From: Alteromonas lipotrueae
GTDB taxonomy: Bacteria; Pseudomonadota; Gammaproteobacteria; Enterobacterales; Alteromonadaceae
Length of the DNA: 64,000 bases
Direction of reading: 5' to 3'
Assembly: GCF_019249215.1 (NCBI RefSeq)
Contig: NZ_JAESDI010000009.1
Span: 186,001-250,000 of the forward strand
This document shows positions 26,277 through 35,179 of this stretch, piece by piece; position 1 is the first letter of the stretch; each line of letters begins with the position of its first letter. The notes beneath the pieces were generated by a model. That model saw only the letters and a program-made list of their open reading frames with translations, ran no database searches and was not told the DNA's origin. Position numbers and translations under genes: made by a program.

Positions 26277-29240
26277 ATGAAGTTTGTAGTGGTAAGATTT
26301 CTGGTTACCGCCACTATGCTATTACCTATTGTTTTTTCTTTAGCTGCCACATCTCGTGCCGCTGACTTCCCCCTGCCCGTGTTTAAAAGCTTTTCAATCG
26401 AAGAAGGCTTATCGCAGGTATCGGTTTTAGATATCGCAGAAGATAACAACGGCTATATTTGGCTGGCGACACAGTCGGGGATCGACAGGTTTGATGGGAA
26501 CGAATTTAAGCATCTCGGTAAATGGCAAGAGACTGAGTCTGACGGGCTTTACGCTGCAACTACCTTTCAAATTGAGGCTTCGTTAGACAAAGAATACTTG
26601 TGGGTGGGTACTATTGGTGGGGTAAGCAAGTTTCATATCGAAACGACAACGTTCGAACACTTCCCCATAACTGTATCCAGCAAAATAAAAGCCGGCTCAA
26701 TCAAACGAATAAAGATTGATAAGAATGGCAACGTTTGGGTTATTAGCGGCCGTGCGCTTTATCGTTTTTCATCACTTTCAAACAAACTGGTTCAAGTTGC
26801 TGTTTTAGATAACATAACCAGTACGTTAACCGACATCGTTTTTGATAGAAACAGTCACGTTTGGCTTAGTTCAACATCAGGGCTATACAAGCTTAATACG
26901 GCTTTCAATACCTTAGAGCTTCAGCAACTGGCGGACACAAACTTAACATTGATGGCATTAGCTGCTGACGAGAGCTTGTGGATTGGCACAGGCGCTAACG
27001 GTCTTTGCCGTTACCCCTTATTTGCGAAAAACGATTTTTCCGAGTCTACTTGTTTTGATGAAAGCAACGGCCTTTCATCTAATGATGTGCTGAATGTTTT
27101 ATTTCAGCGTAATGGTAATATTTGGGTTGCTACGGGCGGCGGAGTAAATATTATTCCGGCTAAAGACACATCAGAGATTGTGTCGTTATCGGTCTCTCAA
27201 TCGAAACTCGCCAATAATTACATTACCGCGCTATATCAAACAGAAGCTGGTGCCATTATAGCTGGGTCTCGCGACAATGGGTTTTCTATTCACAACCCTG
27301 TGCTGGCCAACTTTTCAACTAGCGCAGCTATTGGCAATAATATCTCTGGTATTGCGGCACATTCAGATACCTCAGTGTGGCTTGCTACTGAAGAAAACCT
27401 TTGGCATTACAATTATCAATCTGGCAAGGTTCGCGGCCCCTATACCTCAACACTCGAGTCTGAAGGCAAATCATCTTCAAACAAGCTTTTAACCGTGCAT
27501 TACGATAAACCGTCAGACTCAGTTTGGCTATCGACTCGCGCGGGGCTAGCAAAACTAAATACCACCACCGAACAAGTAGATTTGGTGGCCTTGGAGGGCA
27601 AGGCCGGCTATACCCTTAATGTAGATGCAGACGGTGATGTTTGGTACGGCGGCTATAGCGACGGTGTTTTTGTGTATCGCCCTTCCGAAAATCGAGTTAT
27701 TCGCCAATGGCCTATTTCGCTAACCACTCGCATTGTATTTGAAGATAACGAGAGCGCATGGCTGGCCAGCATATCGGGTTTATACTTTGCCAATAAATTT
27801 ACGGGTGAAATCCGTAATATTGGTGAAAGTAGCAGTAATTTTCCTAAAGATGCGGTGGTGACGTGGGTTTCTCGTTCTATTCGTGGCGGCTATTGGATTG
27901 GCACACAGTCAAACGGCATCTATTTTATGGTGCTTGGAGATGACGAAGTATCTTCAGTATCATTTAACCAAATAGAAGCAGACAGCTACTTAAGCAACAT
28001 CTCGATTGGCGCTATTGTTGAAGATCAAGAAAACGCACTCTGGATCTCAACAACCGTCGGCATTGCACATATCGATTCTACCTTATCGTCGGTTTCTTAT
28101 TTTGGGGCACAAAATGGTGTTAGTGAAGCTGGTTACTACATAGGCGCTGCCGTAAAAACCGTTGACGACACTATTTTCATGGGCAGCCCACAGGGTCTCA
28201 CTCGCTTCAAGCCAAGTGATATCAAACAACAGCCTTGGTCGCCTAAGGTCAATATCTCGCATATTGAAATTATTAATGAACAAAGCAGTGATTCGAAAGA
28301 CCTCTTCCCGAATACCAATATCGAAGAATTAATCCTTAGCTCAGACAATGTTTCATTTTCTGTAGAATTCGCGGCGCTCGATTTTACTCGTGCAAATGAA
28401 GTAAGTTACGCCTACCTATTATCAGGGTTTGATAATAAATGGCGTTTTACCGACCATCGCCGCCGCGGAGTAACCTACACCAATTTGGCCCCTGGGAATT
28501 ACACCCTCACTATTCGAGCGATGAATAAAGAAAAAGTATGGAGCCCAAATGAAGCCAAGCTGAAAATCAGTATTGTCCCCCCTTGGTGGGACAAACCCAT
28601 CTGGCGAAGTGCCATTATCGTTTCGGCTTTTCTACTGTTAACGCTACTTGTGTGGTGGCGTATTCGAACCCTTAAAAACCGTTCGGTTGTGCTTGCAAAA
28701 ATGGTCGAAGAAAAAACCAAAGATCTTGAAGACGTAGTAGATAAACTAACGTTGCTATCAAGCCAAGACTCGTTAACCGGATTGAAAAATAGGCGCTATT
28801 TTACAAGCAGAGCGCTCGAGGCTTGGGACAGTTACGAGCGTTATGCACAGGCATTTTCTTTGCTTATTGTAGATATTGATTGGTTTAAACAAATTAACGA
28901 CACTTACGGTCACCATGTAGGCGATCTTATATTGGTTAAGGTGGCAGAACTGCTACGCACGAGTTTGAGAAATTCCGACGTTATTTGTCGTTGGGGTGGC
29001 GAAGAGTTTCTTATTCTATTGCCTGAGCTTAATGCGCATGAATGCTACTGGGTAGGTGAGAAATTAAGAAAAGCGGTTGAGAAAACCTCATTTCACTGCG
29101 AAGGACATGATGTGAAAGTGACTATCACCGCGGGGATAGCTGATATTCGTGAAAGCGATAGCGTAGAGCAATGCATTCACGCAGCTGATAAAAAACTCTA
29201 CAAAGGTAAAGCCCAGGGGCGCAATGCTGTTGTTAAATAG
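26277..29240 (+). CDS. Diguanylate cyclase with periplasmic two-component-type beta-propeller sensor
   Basis: 987 residues. Signal peptide (FLVTATMLLPIVFSLAATSRA), then about 650 residues of Reg_prop repeats (recurring NGYIWLAT, GNVWVISG, SHVWLSSTSG, ESLWIGTGANG, GNIWVATGGG), then a Y_Y_Y domain (VSYAYLLSGFDNKWRFT; LAPGNYTLTIRAMNK). A membrane helix follows (IIVSAFLLLTLLVWW), then a short coiled linker (MVEEKTKDLEDVVDKLTLLS) and a GGDEF domain. The active site reads GGEEF at residues 907-911. An RNSD five residues before it is an intact RxxD inhibitory site, so product feedback is expected. It makes cyclic-di-GMP in response to a periplasmic ligand, possibly a glycan, given related hybrid sensors. 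Confidence 0.93.
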   Translation: MKFVVVRFLVTATMLLPIVFSLAATSRAADFPLPVFKSFSIEEGLSQVSVLDIAEDNNGYIWLATQSGIDRFDGNEFKHLGKWQETESDGLYAATTFQIEASLDKEYLWVGTIGGVSKFHIETTTFEHFPITVSSKIKAGSIKRIKIDKNGNVWVISGRALYRFSSLSNKLVQVAVLDNITSTLTDIVFDRNSHVWLSSTSGLYKLNTAFNTLELQQLADTNLTLMALAADESLWIGTGANGLCRYPLFAKNDFSESTCFDESNGLSSNDVLNVLFQRNGNIWVATGGGVNIIPAKDTSEIVSLSVSQSKLANNYITALYQTEAGAIIAGSRDNGFSIHNPVLANFSTSAAIGNNISGIAAHSDTSVWLATEENLWHYNYQSGKVRGPYTSTLESEGKSSSNKLLTVHYDKPSDSVWLSTRAGLAKLNTTTEQVDLVALEGKAGYTLNVDADGDVWYGGYSDGVFVYRPSENRVIRQWPISLTTRIVFEDNESAWLASISGLYFANKFTGEIRNIGESSSNFPKDAVVTWVSRSIRGGYWIGTQSNGIYFMVLGDDEVSSVSFNQIEADSYLSNISIGAIVEDQENALWISTTVGIAHIDSTLSSVSYFGAQNGVSEAGYYIGAAVKTVDDTIFMGSPQGLTRFKPSDIKQQPWSPKVNISHIEIINEQSSDSKDLFPNTNIEELILSSDNVSFSVEFAALDFTRANEVSYAYLLSGFDNKWRFTDHRRRGVTYTNLAPGNYTLTIRAMNKEKVWSPNEAKLKISIVPPWWDKPIWRSAIIVSAFLLLTLLVWWRIRTLKNRSVVLAKMVEEKTKDLEDVVDKLTLLSSQDSLTGLKNRRYFTSRALEAWDSYERYAQAFSLLIVDIDWFKQINDTYGHHVGDLILVKVAELLRTSLRNSDVICRWGGEEFLILLPELNAHECYWVGEKLRKAVEKTSFHCEGHDVKVTITAGIADIRESDSVEQCIHAADKKLYKGKAQGRNAVVK

Positions 29241-29337
29241 CCTTATGTTAACCTGCTGATTTAGCCGCTGCTTTACCTATTATGTAAACCACTCTTCTCC
29301 CGAGTGTAATTAATTTATGCCTTAACGCCGACCAGCG

Positions 29338-29362
29338 CAGTATGATGAAACTCATCGTACTG
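29338..29362. repeat. Inverted repeat between the diguanylate cyclase and NAD(P)-binding genes
   Basis: CAGTATGATGA and TCATCGTACTG form an 11-pair stem (one T-G) with an AAC loop. No T-run follows, so it is not a typical terminator. It lies 62 bases before the ATG of the next gene and may be an operator or an mRNA-processing hairpin. Confidence 0.5.
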
Positions 29363-29423
29363 TGTGATCGAAATCCCCTCCCACGCTTATGAATAACCAT
29401 ATTCAATCATGGAGGTAACATTT

Positions 29424-30059
29424 ATGGCTAAGGTTCTTGTCATTGGCGCATCAGGCCAAATTGGTAAGCAGGCTACTGGAAAATTACTTGAAGCAGGTCA
29501 CCACGTGGTAGCGCCTGTACGAAGCCCCGAAAAGCTAAACGACTTTGAAAACGACAACCTCGTCATTAAAGAACAAGATCTTGAAAAAGACTTTTCTGAA
29601 CATTTCGAAGGTGTCGATTGCGTTGTATTCGTTGCCGGCAGCGGCGGCAATTCAGGCGATGATAAAACACTCCTTATAGATCTATGGGCAGCGCGAAACG
29701 CAGCGAATTATGCCAAGGTAGCGAGTACGCCTAAATTTGTGATGGTAAGTTCAATAGGGGCCGGCGAGCCAGACGCAGTTAGCTCTAGCATTAAGCCTTA
29801 TTTAGTCGCTAAACACATGGCTGATGAGCACCTGATGAACAGCGGCGTGCCTTATATCATTCTACGCCCCGGTACTCTCTTAAACGAGCCAGGTACACAT
29901 TTGGTATCTACCGACATGCCTGACAACCAAGACGATGCAGTGATTCCTAGAGAGGACGTGGCTACAGCTATTGTGGAAGCAGTTAATCGCAGCGACACAA
30001 GTAATGTCACTACTTACTTGTTTAAAGGTGATACGCCAATTTCGAAAATTTTCGAGTAA
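29424..30059 (+). CDS. NAD(P)-binding Rossmann protein, atypical SDR (NmrA/YwnB-like)
   Basis: 211 residues from an ATG with GGAGG nine bases upstream. Nucleotide-binding GASGQIGKQATGKLLEAGH at the N-terminus, then VDCVVFVAGSGGNSGDDK, KFVMVSSIGAG, YLVAKHMADEHL and YIILRPGTLLNEPG. It lacks the usual SDR YxxxK arrangement, as is common in NmrA/HSCARG-like proteins that sense or reduce via NADPH. Cytosolic, monocistronic, closed by the terminator at 30085. Substrate unknown. Confidence 0.85.
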   Translation: MAKVLVIGASGQIGKQATGKLLEAGHHVVAPVRSPEKLNDFENDNLVIKEQDLEKDFSEHFEGVDCVVFVAGSGGNSGDDKTLLIDLWAARNAANYAKVASTPKFVMVSSIGAGEPDAVSSSIKPYLVAKHMADEHLMNSGVPYIILRPGTLLNEPGTHLVSTDMPDNQDDAVIPREDVATAIVEAVNRSDTSNVTTYLFKGDTPISKIFE

Positions 30060-30084
30060 AAGAATGTAAGCAAAAGGATAAAAT

Positions 30085-30116
30085 TAAAAACGCCGGACAT
30101 TGTGCTGGCGTTTTTT
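30085..30116 (+). terminator. Rho-independent terminator
   Basis: AAAAACGCCGG pairs with CTGGCGTTTTTT around an ACATTGTG loop. Lies 25 bases after the Rossmann-protein stop; also convergent with the gene at 30160. Confidence 0.85.
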
Positions 30117-30159
30117 CGTATGCGTATAGGCTTGATTGTTAGAATTCAACTTTAGCGCA

Positions 30160-30717
30160 TCAGGGGATAATAGACTGGCTTATCCAGTTCCCCTTATCGT
30201 CACGACGATGTAACTCTCGATACTGCGGATTACCGCGCAAATTCAAATAATCCACGTTCACAATATCTAGCAAAATTACGCAAAAATGTTCGGGAGCGAC
30301 AGAGTAGTCGCCCGCAATCTGAAGCGGTAACCCGTTGTTTCTTGGCGTACCTGGGTCGCCCCATAGAAACTGCTTTTTACCTGCATCAGACAATTTAGCC
30401 CAATGAGACTCTATGAGTGACCTATCTTCGTTTTCAGTCATGATAGTCGCAATTACGCTAAATCGATATTGCTCACGAGTTTTCGAAAAATACCAACAGC
30501 CTTGCGCTTTCGCTTGCTGTGACAATTGGGTGTATTTTTCGGTACGGGTGTCTGAAATAACAATCAGCTTGTTGTCATCACTTAAGCCTCGGTACACCAC
30601 GGTTCTGCAGTACGGCACGCCGTCTTTGTCAGCAGTTGCCAACTGAAAATAACGGCTCTCAGGCATACTTCTGCTAGCGTGTAAGCTTTTTGTCAACCCT
30701 GTGCGCCACTGCGGCAT
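30160..30717 (-). CDS. Pyridoxamine 5'-phosphate oxidase-like FMN protein (Alr4036/PPOX type)
   Basis: 185 residues. The split-barrel FMN-binding fold is indicated by RYFQLATADKDGVPYCRTVVYRG, then LIVISDTRTEKYTQL, CWYFSKTREQYRFSV and a C-terminal FCVILLDIVNVDYLNLRGNPQ. Resembles PdxH relatives but lacks its C-terminal dimer and PLP-contact segment, so the substrate may differ. Divergence from other genes is absent: it sits directly downstream of tatD-type gene order on the same strand (20-base gap) and is probably the last gene of that operon. Confidence 0.8.
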   Translation of the reverse strand: MPQWRTGLTKSLHASRSMPESRYFQLATADKDGVPYCRTVVYRGLSDDNKLIVISDTRTEKYTQLSQQAKAQGCWYFSKTREQYRFSVIATIMTENEDRSLIESHWAKLSDAGKKQFLWGDPGTPRNNGLPLQIAGDYSVAPEHFCVILLDIVNVDYLNLRGNPQYRELHRRDDKGNWISQSIIP

Positions 30718-30737
30718 CGTTAAAACTCTCCGGTCGC

Positions 30738-31517
30738 TTAAGCGGCTTTGCGTTGGGCAAGTGAAAACAAAGTGTAGAAGTTTTCAGTCGTAATACGTGC
30801 TAACTCTTTTACCGAAATACCTTTCAATTCGGCAATGAATTCTGCGACTTCTACCACATAGCCAGGCTGATTTTGTTTACCTCTGTGAGGCACCGGTGCC
30901 AGCCAAGGGGAGTCGGTTTCAATTAATAAGCGCTCAAGTGGAATTGCTTTTACAACGTCTCGTAATTCACTGGCGGAATTAAATGTCACTATGCCAGAAA
31001 TTGAAATATAAAAATCCATTTCAATGGCAGCCTGCGCCATTTCTAGCGATTCGGTAAAACAATGTAGCACGCCCTTTGTGTGGCTGGCTTTATGCTCGCG
31101 CAATAAATTAATGGTATCGTCACGGGCATCGCGGGTATGAATAATAAGCGGCTTTTTCGTTTCGTTAGCCACGTTAATATGGTCAACAAACGACGTTAGC
31201 TGAACTTCTTTACTTTCAGGGCTATAAAAGTAGTCTAAGCCTGTTTCACCAATGGCCACTACCGCATCGTCTTGCGCTTTTTCAAGTAACTCATCGTAAG
31301 TACATGCATCTTCTTGGTGAAGCGGGTGTACGCCGCAAGAAACAGAAACATCATTAAAGCCTTTTACCGTTTCTAACATACTGTCGTAATCGCTCACCGA
31401 TACGCACACACATAAAAAGTGCTCTACACCGCGGGTGCGGGCAAAGTTAAGGGTTTCTGCCAATTCTTCTGGCGATTGCTTTAATCTGTCTAAATGACAA
31501 TGTGAATCTACAAACAA
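30738..31517 (-). CDS. TatD family metal-dependent hydrolase/DNase
   Basis: 259 residues. TIM-barrel metallohydrolase motifs appear in order: SHCHLDRL (metal His pair), GETGLDYFYSPE, PLIIHTRDARDDT, GVLHCFTES and LIETDSPWLAP. Members cleave single-stranded or damaged DNA with divalent metals. It follows holB by a 43-base gap, in the order seen in many gammaproteobacteria (tmk-holB-tatD). Confidence 0.93.
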   Translation of the reverse strand: MFVDSHCHLDRLKQSPEELAETLNFARTRGVEHFLCVCVSVSDYDSMLETVKGFNDVSVSCGVHPLHQEDACTYDELLEKAQDDAVVAIGETGLDYFYSPESKEVQLTSFVDHINVANETKKPLIIHTRDARDDTINLLREHKASHTKGVLHCFTESLEMAQAAIEMDFYISISGIVTFNSASELRDVVKAIPLERLLIETDSPWLAPVPHRGKQNQPGYVVEVAEFIAELKGISVKELARITTENFYTLFSLAQRKAA

Positions 31518-31560
31518 AATATACCTATCTTTTTTAAGGCTAACCCACTATAACCGCGGC

Positions 31561-32457
31561 CTAGCGCTGAAATTGTTTCAAAATACTTACCAACACCATG
31601 GATTTATTCACCCCAGGGTGCTGTAAGGTTTTTACTGCCTCTACACAGGCGCGATAACGCGCGTAATCTTGCGCTTGCTGGCGTTCTACATACGATTTAT
31701 GTGCCATGTGTTGACACCACGTTGCTACCTGAACAGCATCGCTCTGCCATTTATTCGCAAGCGCTAAAAGCTGCTGACTTCCAGTACCAGCAAGTAATGC
31801 GCCCATACCATCTGTAAAAGTACGATAATTAAAGTCGCTTTCGCTATTAAGTGCTGCTTCTAAACGAAGTGGCGCATAGCCATAGGCTTCTAATAACGCT
31901 TCGCTGGCATCTTGTACGCCCTGTTGCTGTAAATAGGCCAAACTACTTTGTACGTCAGGCAAACCGAGCGAATGTTTTTCACATCGACTCAAAATAGTGG
32001 GCATTATTCTGTTCAGGCTGTCAGTGATTAGCAACAAGTACGTATTATTGGTGGGCTCTTCTAACGTTTTCAATAGTGCATTGGCCGCCGCCTCAGTCAT
32101 GCTATCGGCCACGGGGATCACCAGCACCTTATTGCCCCCCATTTGCGCCGTACCGCTTAACTTGGCAATACCTTCACGAATTTTATCCACGCCCAATTGT
32201 TTTTCGCTTTCTAGCACGTAAAAATCGGGGTGATTTCCAGCAAGCCGTAAATGACAGCTTTGGCAATCATTACAGGCCCCTTGCTGGGTTGGCTTTTTGC
32301 ACAACAGCGCATCCGACAGCCCTGCAACCAATTTTGCTTTACCAATACCTTTAGCGCCAATGAATAACAGCGCATGGTGCAGCTTGTTATTAAAATAGCG
32401 TACAAGCAATTCGTTATAGGTATCAGTGAACCAAGGAAGCATTTGCCCAGATTGCAT
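31561..32457 (-). CDS. holB: DNA polymerase III subunit delta'
   Basis: 298 residues. AAA+ module of the clamp loader: FIGAKGIGKAKLVAGL (P-loop region, degenerate as in delta'), the four-cysteine zinc module CKKPTQQGACNDCQSC, then ADSMTEAAANALLKTLEEP and the SRC element (ILSRCEKH). Part of the tau-delta-delta' complex that loads the beta clamp. Starts on the last base of tmk, so the genes are coupled. Confidence 0.94.
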   Translation of the reverse strand: MQSGQMLPWFTDTYNELLVRYFNNKLHHALLFIGAKGIGKAKLVAGLSDALLCKKPTQQGACNDCQSCHLRLAGNHPDFYVLESEKQLGVDKIREGIAKLSGTAQMGGNKVLVIPVADSMTEAAANALLKTLEEPTNNTYLLLITDSLNRIMPTILSRCEKHSLGLPDVQSSLAYLQQQGVQDASEALLEAYGYAPLRLEAALNSESDFNYRTFTDGMGALLAGTGSQQLLALANKWQSDAVQVATWCQHMAHKSYVERQQAQDYARYRACVEAVKTLQHPGVNKSMVLVSILKQFQR

Positions 32458-33074
32458 TAAGAAAGGTACTCCTGCACAGCGGTTATCACGTCTTTATGTA
32501 CATCTTCCATAGCTTGCATGGCATTAATCACCACAATACTGTCGTCTTGTGCTGCTAAGCTTAAGTACCGTTCACGAGTACGCTCAAAAAAGGCCAAGCC
32601 TGCTTGTTCAATGCGATCTAGCTCTCCCCTGCCTCTAGCGCGTTCTAGCCCTATGGCTGGCTCAACGTCTAAGTACAAGGTTAAATTTGGCTTAAAACCG
32701 TTAAGCGCTATTTTGCTAATGGCAGTCATGGTATTAGCGCTTACGCCGCGACCACCGCCTTGATAGGCTTGTGAAGACAAGTCATGCCTGTCACCTACTA
32801 CCCACTGCCCTGCATTTAACGCCGGAAGTATACGGTTAGTTAATAACTGTACCCGTGCGGCGTACATCAACAGTAATTCTGTTTCTTCGGCTACGGTTTC
32901 GTCCCAGTCGTGTTTAACACACTCGCGTATCGCCTCGGCCATAGGCGTACCGCCAGGCTCGCGCGTTTGCTCAACCGCAATACCTGCGTCTTGCAAATGC
33001 TTTACGATAAGCCCAATCACTGAACTTTTTCCGGCCCCTTCAAGGCCCTCTACTACAATAAACTTTCCGTTCAT
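32457..33074 (-). CDS. tmk: Thymidylate kinase
   Basis: 205 residues. P-loop EGLEGAGKSS (residues 9-18), DR(H/Y) motif QWVVGDRHDLSSQAYQG, and a LID region ARGRGELDRIE typical of the type with basic residues in the LID. Phosphorylates dTMP to dTDP. In the pabC-mltG-tmk-holB operon. Confidence 0.95.
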   Translation of the reverse strand: MNGKFIVVEGLEGAGKSSVIGLIVKHLQDAGIAVEQTREPGGTPMAEAIRECVKHDWDETVAEETELLLMYAARVQLLTNRILPALNAGQWVVGDRHDLSSQAYQGGGRGVSANTMTAISKIALNGFKPNLTLYLDVEPAIGLERARGRGELDRIEQAGLAFFERTRERYLSLAAQDDSIVVINAMQAMEDVHKDVITAVQEYLS

Positions 33075-33095
33075 AATTATTCGTTGCTGGACTTA

Positions 33096-34136
33096 TTATT
33101 TTCTATTTAACTGATATTTTCGCACAGCTGCATTATGGGCTGCCAGCGAAGATGAAAATTCGTGGCTACCATCACCCCTAGCCACAAAATACAAAGCATC
33201 GGTTTCCATTGGGTTTAACGCGGCCCAAATGGCTTCCTTACCGGCCATCGCAATAGGCGTGGGCGGTAAACCTTTAATTGTATACGTGTTGTAAGGTGTG
33301 GGCGTACGAAGGTGCTTACGGGTAATATTACCATCATACGCATCGCCAATGCCGTAAATAACGGTGGGATCGGTTTGTAATCTCATATTTTTCCGCAGTC
33401 GGTTTACAAATACCCCCGCTATTTTGGTTCGTTCTGCACTCACTGCGGTTTCTTTTTCAATAATACTTGCCAATATTAGGGCGTCGTACGGTGAGTTCAA
33501 TGGCAAATCTGCTTGCCGTTGCTGCCACTGGGTTTCGACATAATCTAACATGGCCTTGTGGGCGCGTTTTAAAATGCTACTGGCCGCAGTGTTAGCGGTA
33601 AAGAAATACGTATCGGCTAAAAATAAGCCTTCGGCGCTGCTAGCTTCACTCAGCCATAGCATTGGCGCTTTTTCCTCATTTACCGAGCTTGAGATATTAA
33701 TCGTCTCTTCAACCTGATCCAGCGATACATCGTTTATCAGTTCAGTTTGCGCCTTTAACGTAACCAACCACTCTTTTAGTGTCAGTCCTTCTACCAAGCT
33801 CACGGCAAAATAGTGCTCGTCACCACGGCTTAATATACCGAATACTTCTCGTAGTGATAACCCAGGTGCTAAACGGTAAGTACCCGATTTCACGTGGGTA
33901 TTGGCAGCGAAAAATTTGAGCCAAAGTTTTGTCGCTAATTCAGGGCTATCAAGTAACTCACGCGCCCGAAGCTCCCTTACCACTTTATATCCGTTACTGC
34001 CCTTTTCTACCGTATAAAGCTGCGGTTGAGAAATCGACAAGGGTGATGAAGCTTGCCCGTTTACATATAAAACACCAAAGGTAATTGCACCTACAACAAG
34101 CGCTAGCATTATCCCAATGCTAATAACTATTCGCAT
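33096..34136 (-). CDS. mltG: Endolytic murein transglycosylase
   Basis: 346 residues. N-terminal membrane anchor (IVISIGIMLALVVGAITFGVLYV), LysM-like region (LYTVEKGSNGYKVVRELRAREL), and catalytic YceG domain with ASIIEKETAV (active glutamate), NRLRKNMRLQTDPTVIYG and TPYNTYTIKGLPPTPIAMAGK. Cleaves nascent glycan strands at the inner membrane to end their elongation. Its start overlaps the end of pabC by 17 bases. Confidence 0.95.
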   Translation of the reverse strand: MRIVISIGIMLALVVGAITFGVLYVNGQASSPLSISQPQLYTVEKGSNGYKVVRELRARELLDSPELATKLWLKFFAANTHVKSGTYRLAPGLSLREVFGILSRGDEHYFAVSLVEGLTLKEWLVTLKAQTELINDVSLDQVEETINISSSVNEEKAPMLWLSEASSAEGLFLADTYFFTANTAASSILKRAHKAMLDYVETQWQQRQADLPLNSPYDALILASIIEKETAVSAERTKIAGVFVNRLRKNMRLQTDPTVIYGIGDAYDGNITRKHLRTPTPYNTYTIKGLPPTPIAMAGKEAIWAALNPMETDALYFVARGDGSHEFSSSLAAHNAAVRKYQLNRK

Positions 34137-35061
34137 GATCGTCCTGAATTTTATCTAATACTAATTTAGCGAGGGTCTTTGCCCCTTGGTGGGACGCGCT
34201 GAATTCCAATTCATTGCTAATCTCTTTGTCATTATTATTGTAAATGACTTTATTTACTGGCATCACGCCCATTAAGGCATTGGTGATAACTAATGCTTTT
34301 GCGTTAGTTAAATCTGCCAGTGTGTATTCGCCTTCATGAACGCTTGAGGGGTTGCCAATTATGTCCCTGTCTTTTGAAGAGCTTGCTTTTAACATACTTA
34401 ATAAACACTGGCGCACAACACCATTTACACCACAGTTATTTACCTTTGGTGTGTGCCATCCACTATCGGTTTGAAAAAATACGTTTCCCGCACTGGCTTC
34501 AATAAGGTGCCCTTGCGTGTCGAACACCAAGGCATCATCGGCATTGGCCGCGATAACTTCACGCTTAACCAATACCTGCTCTAACCGGTTCATATGTTTA
34601 ATACCACCAAGCAAAGGCTGAATTGCCAGCGGTGTTTTCGCATTTATAAGGGTTAAACCGCTAGCAGCAAGTTCAGAATAATGTGCCGGATAAGCATGCG
34701 TGGAAAACCGAACAATCGCAGGTGCGTGGCTATCTCGCGCGTAACCACGACCGCCTTCTCCTGAAGATACATGAATCTTCATTACTCTTTGAGTCTTCGT
34801 GTGTTCAAGCGATGCGTTAAGCGTACTGACATACTCGTCAATAGCAGTTCTCAGTGTAGCCATATTGAGGGGAATGGCTAACGCTTTGGCATCATGATTC
34901 AGCCTAGCGAGATGAAAAGACAGCAGCTCTACTTTCCCCTGGCTAACACACATAGTAGTAAACACCCCATCACCATAGTTCAGTGCCCTGTCGTTAAGGG
35001 CAATTGCATCGGCGGATGAAGAGGTTAAAGATGCGGTGTCGGTGTTTGCGACTATTTTCAC
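34120..35061 (-). CDS. pabC: Aminodeoxychorismate lyase
   Basis: 313 residues, fold-type IV PLP enzyme. LNDRALNYGDGVFTTM at the N-terminus, GGIKHMNRLEQVL with the PLP lysine, and DDALVFDTQGHLIEASAGNVFF. Converts 4-amino-4-deoxychorismate to p-aminobenzoate and pyruvate for folate. Somewhat longer than E. coli PabC (269) through insertions near residues 235-250 and at the C-terminus. Follows fabF after a hairpin. Confidence 0.9.
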   Translation of the reverse strand: MKIVANTDTASLTSSSADAIALNDRALNYGDGVFTTMCVSQGKVELLSFHLARLNHDAKALAIPLNMATLRTAIDEYVSTLNASLEHTKTQRVMKIHVSSGEGGRGYARDSHAPAIVRFSTHAYPAHYSELAASGLTLINAKTPLAIQPLLGGIKHMNRLEQVLVKREVIAANADDALVFDTQGHLIEASAGNVFFQTDSGWHTPKVNNCGVNGVVRQCLLSMLKASSSKDRDIIGNPSSVHEGEYTLADLTNAKALVITNALMGVMPVNKVIYNNNDKEISNELEFSASHQGAKTLAKLVLDKIQDDHANSY

Positions 35062-35121
35062 AACTAGCTCTAATTAGTAACGTCTAGGGCGCAGTATACC
35101 AAGTTGTTGTGCGCAAACAAG

Positions 35122-35143
35122 AAAGGCAGCTTGCGCTGCCTTT
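35122..35143 (-). terminator. Hairpin between fabF and pabC
   Basis: AAAGGCAGC and GCTGCCTTT form a nine-pair stem with a TTGC loop. On the transcribed (minus) strand the tail is CTTGTTTG, only a moderate U-run, so it probably attenuates rather than fully stops transcription into pabC. Confidence 0.65.
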
Positions 35144-35179
35144 ATTCAATAACTAGGGTATCCAAACGTATGTTCGGGC

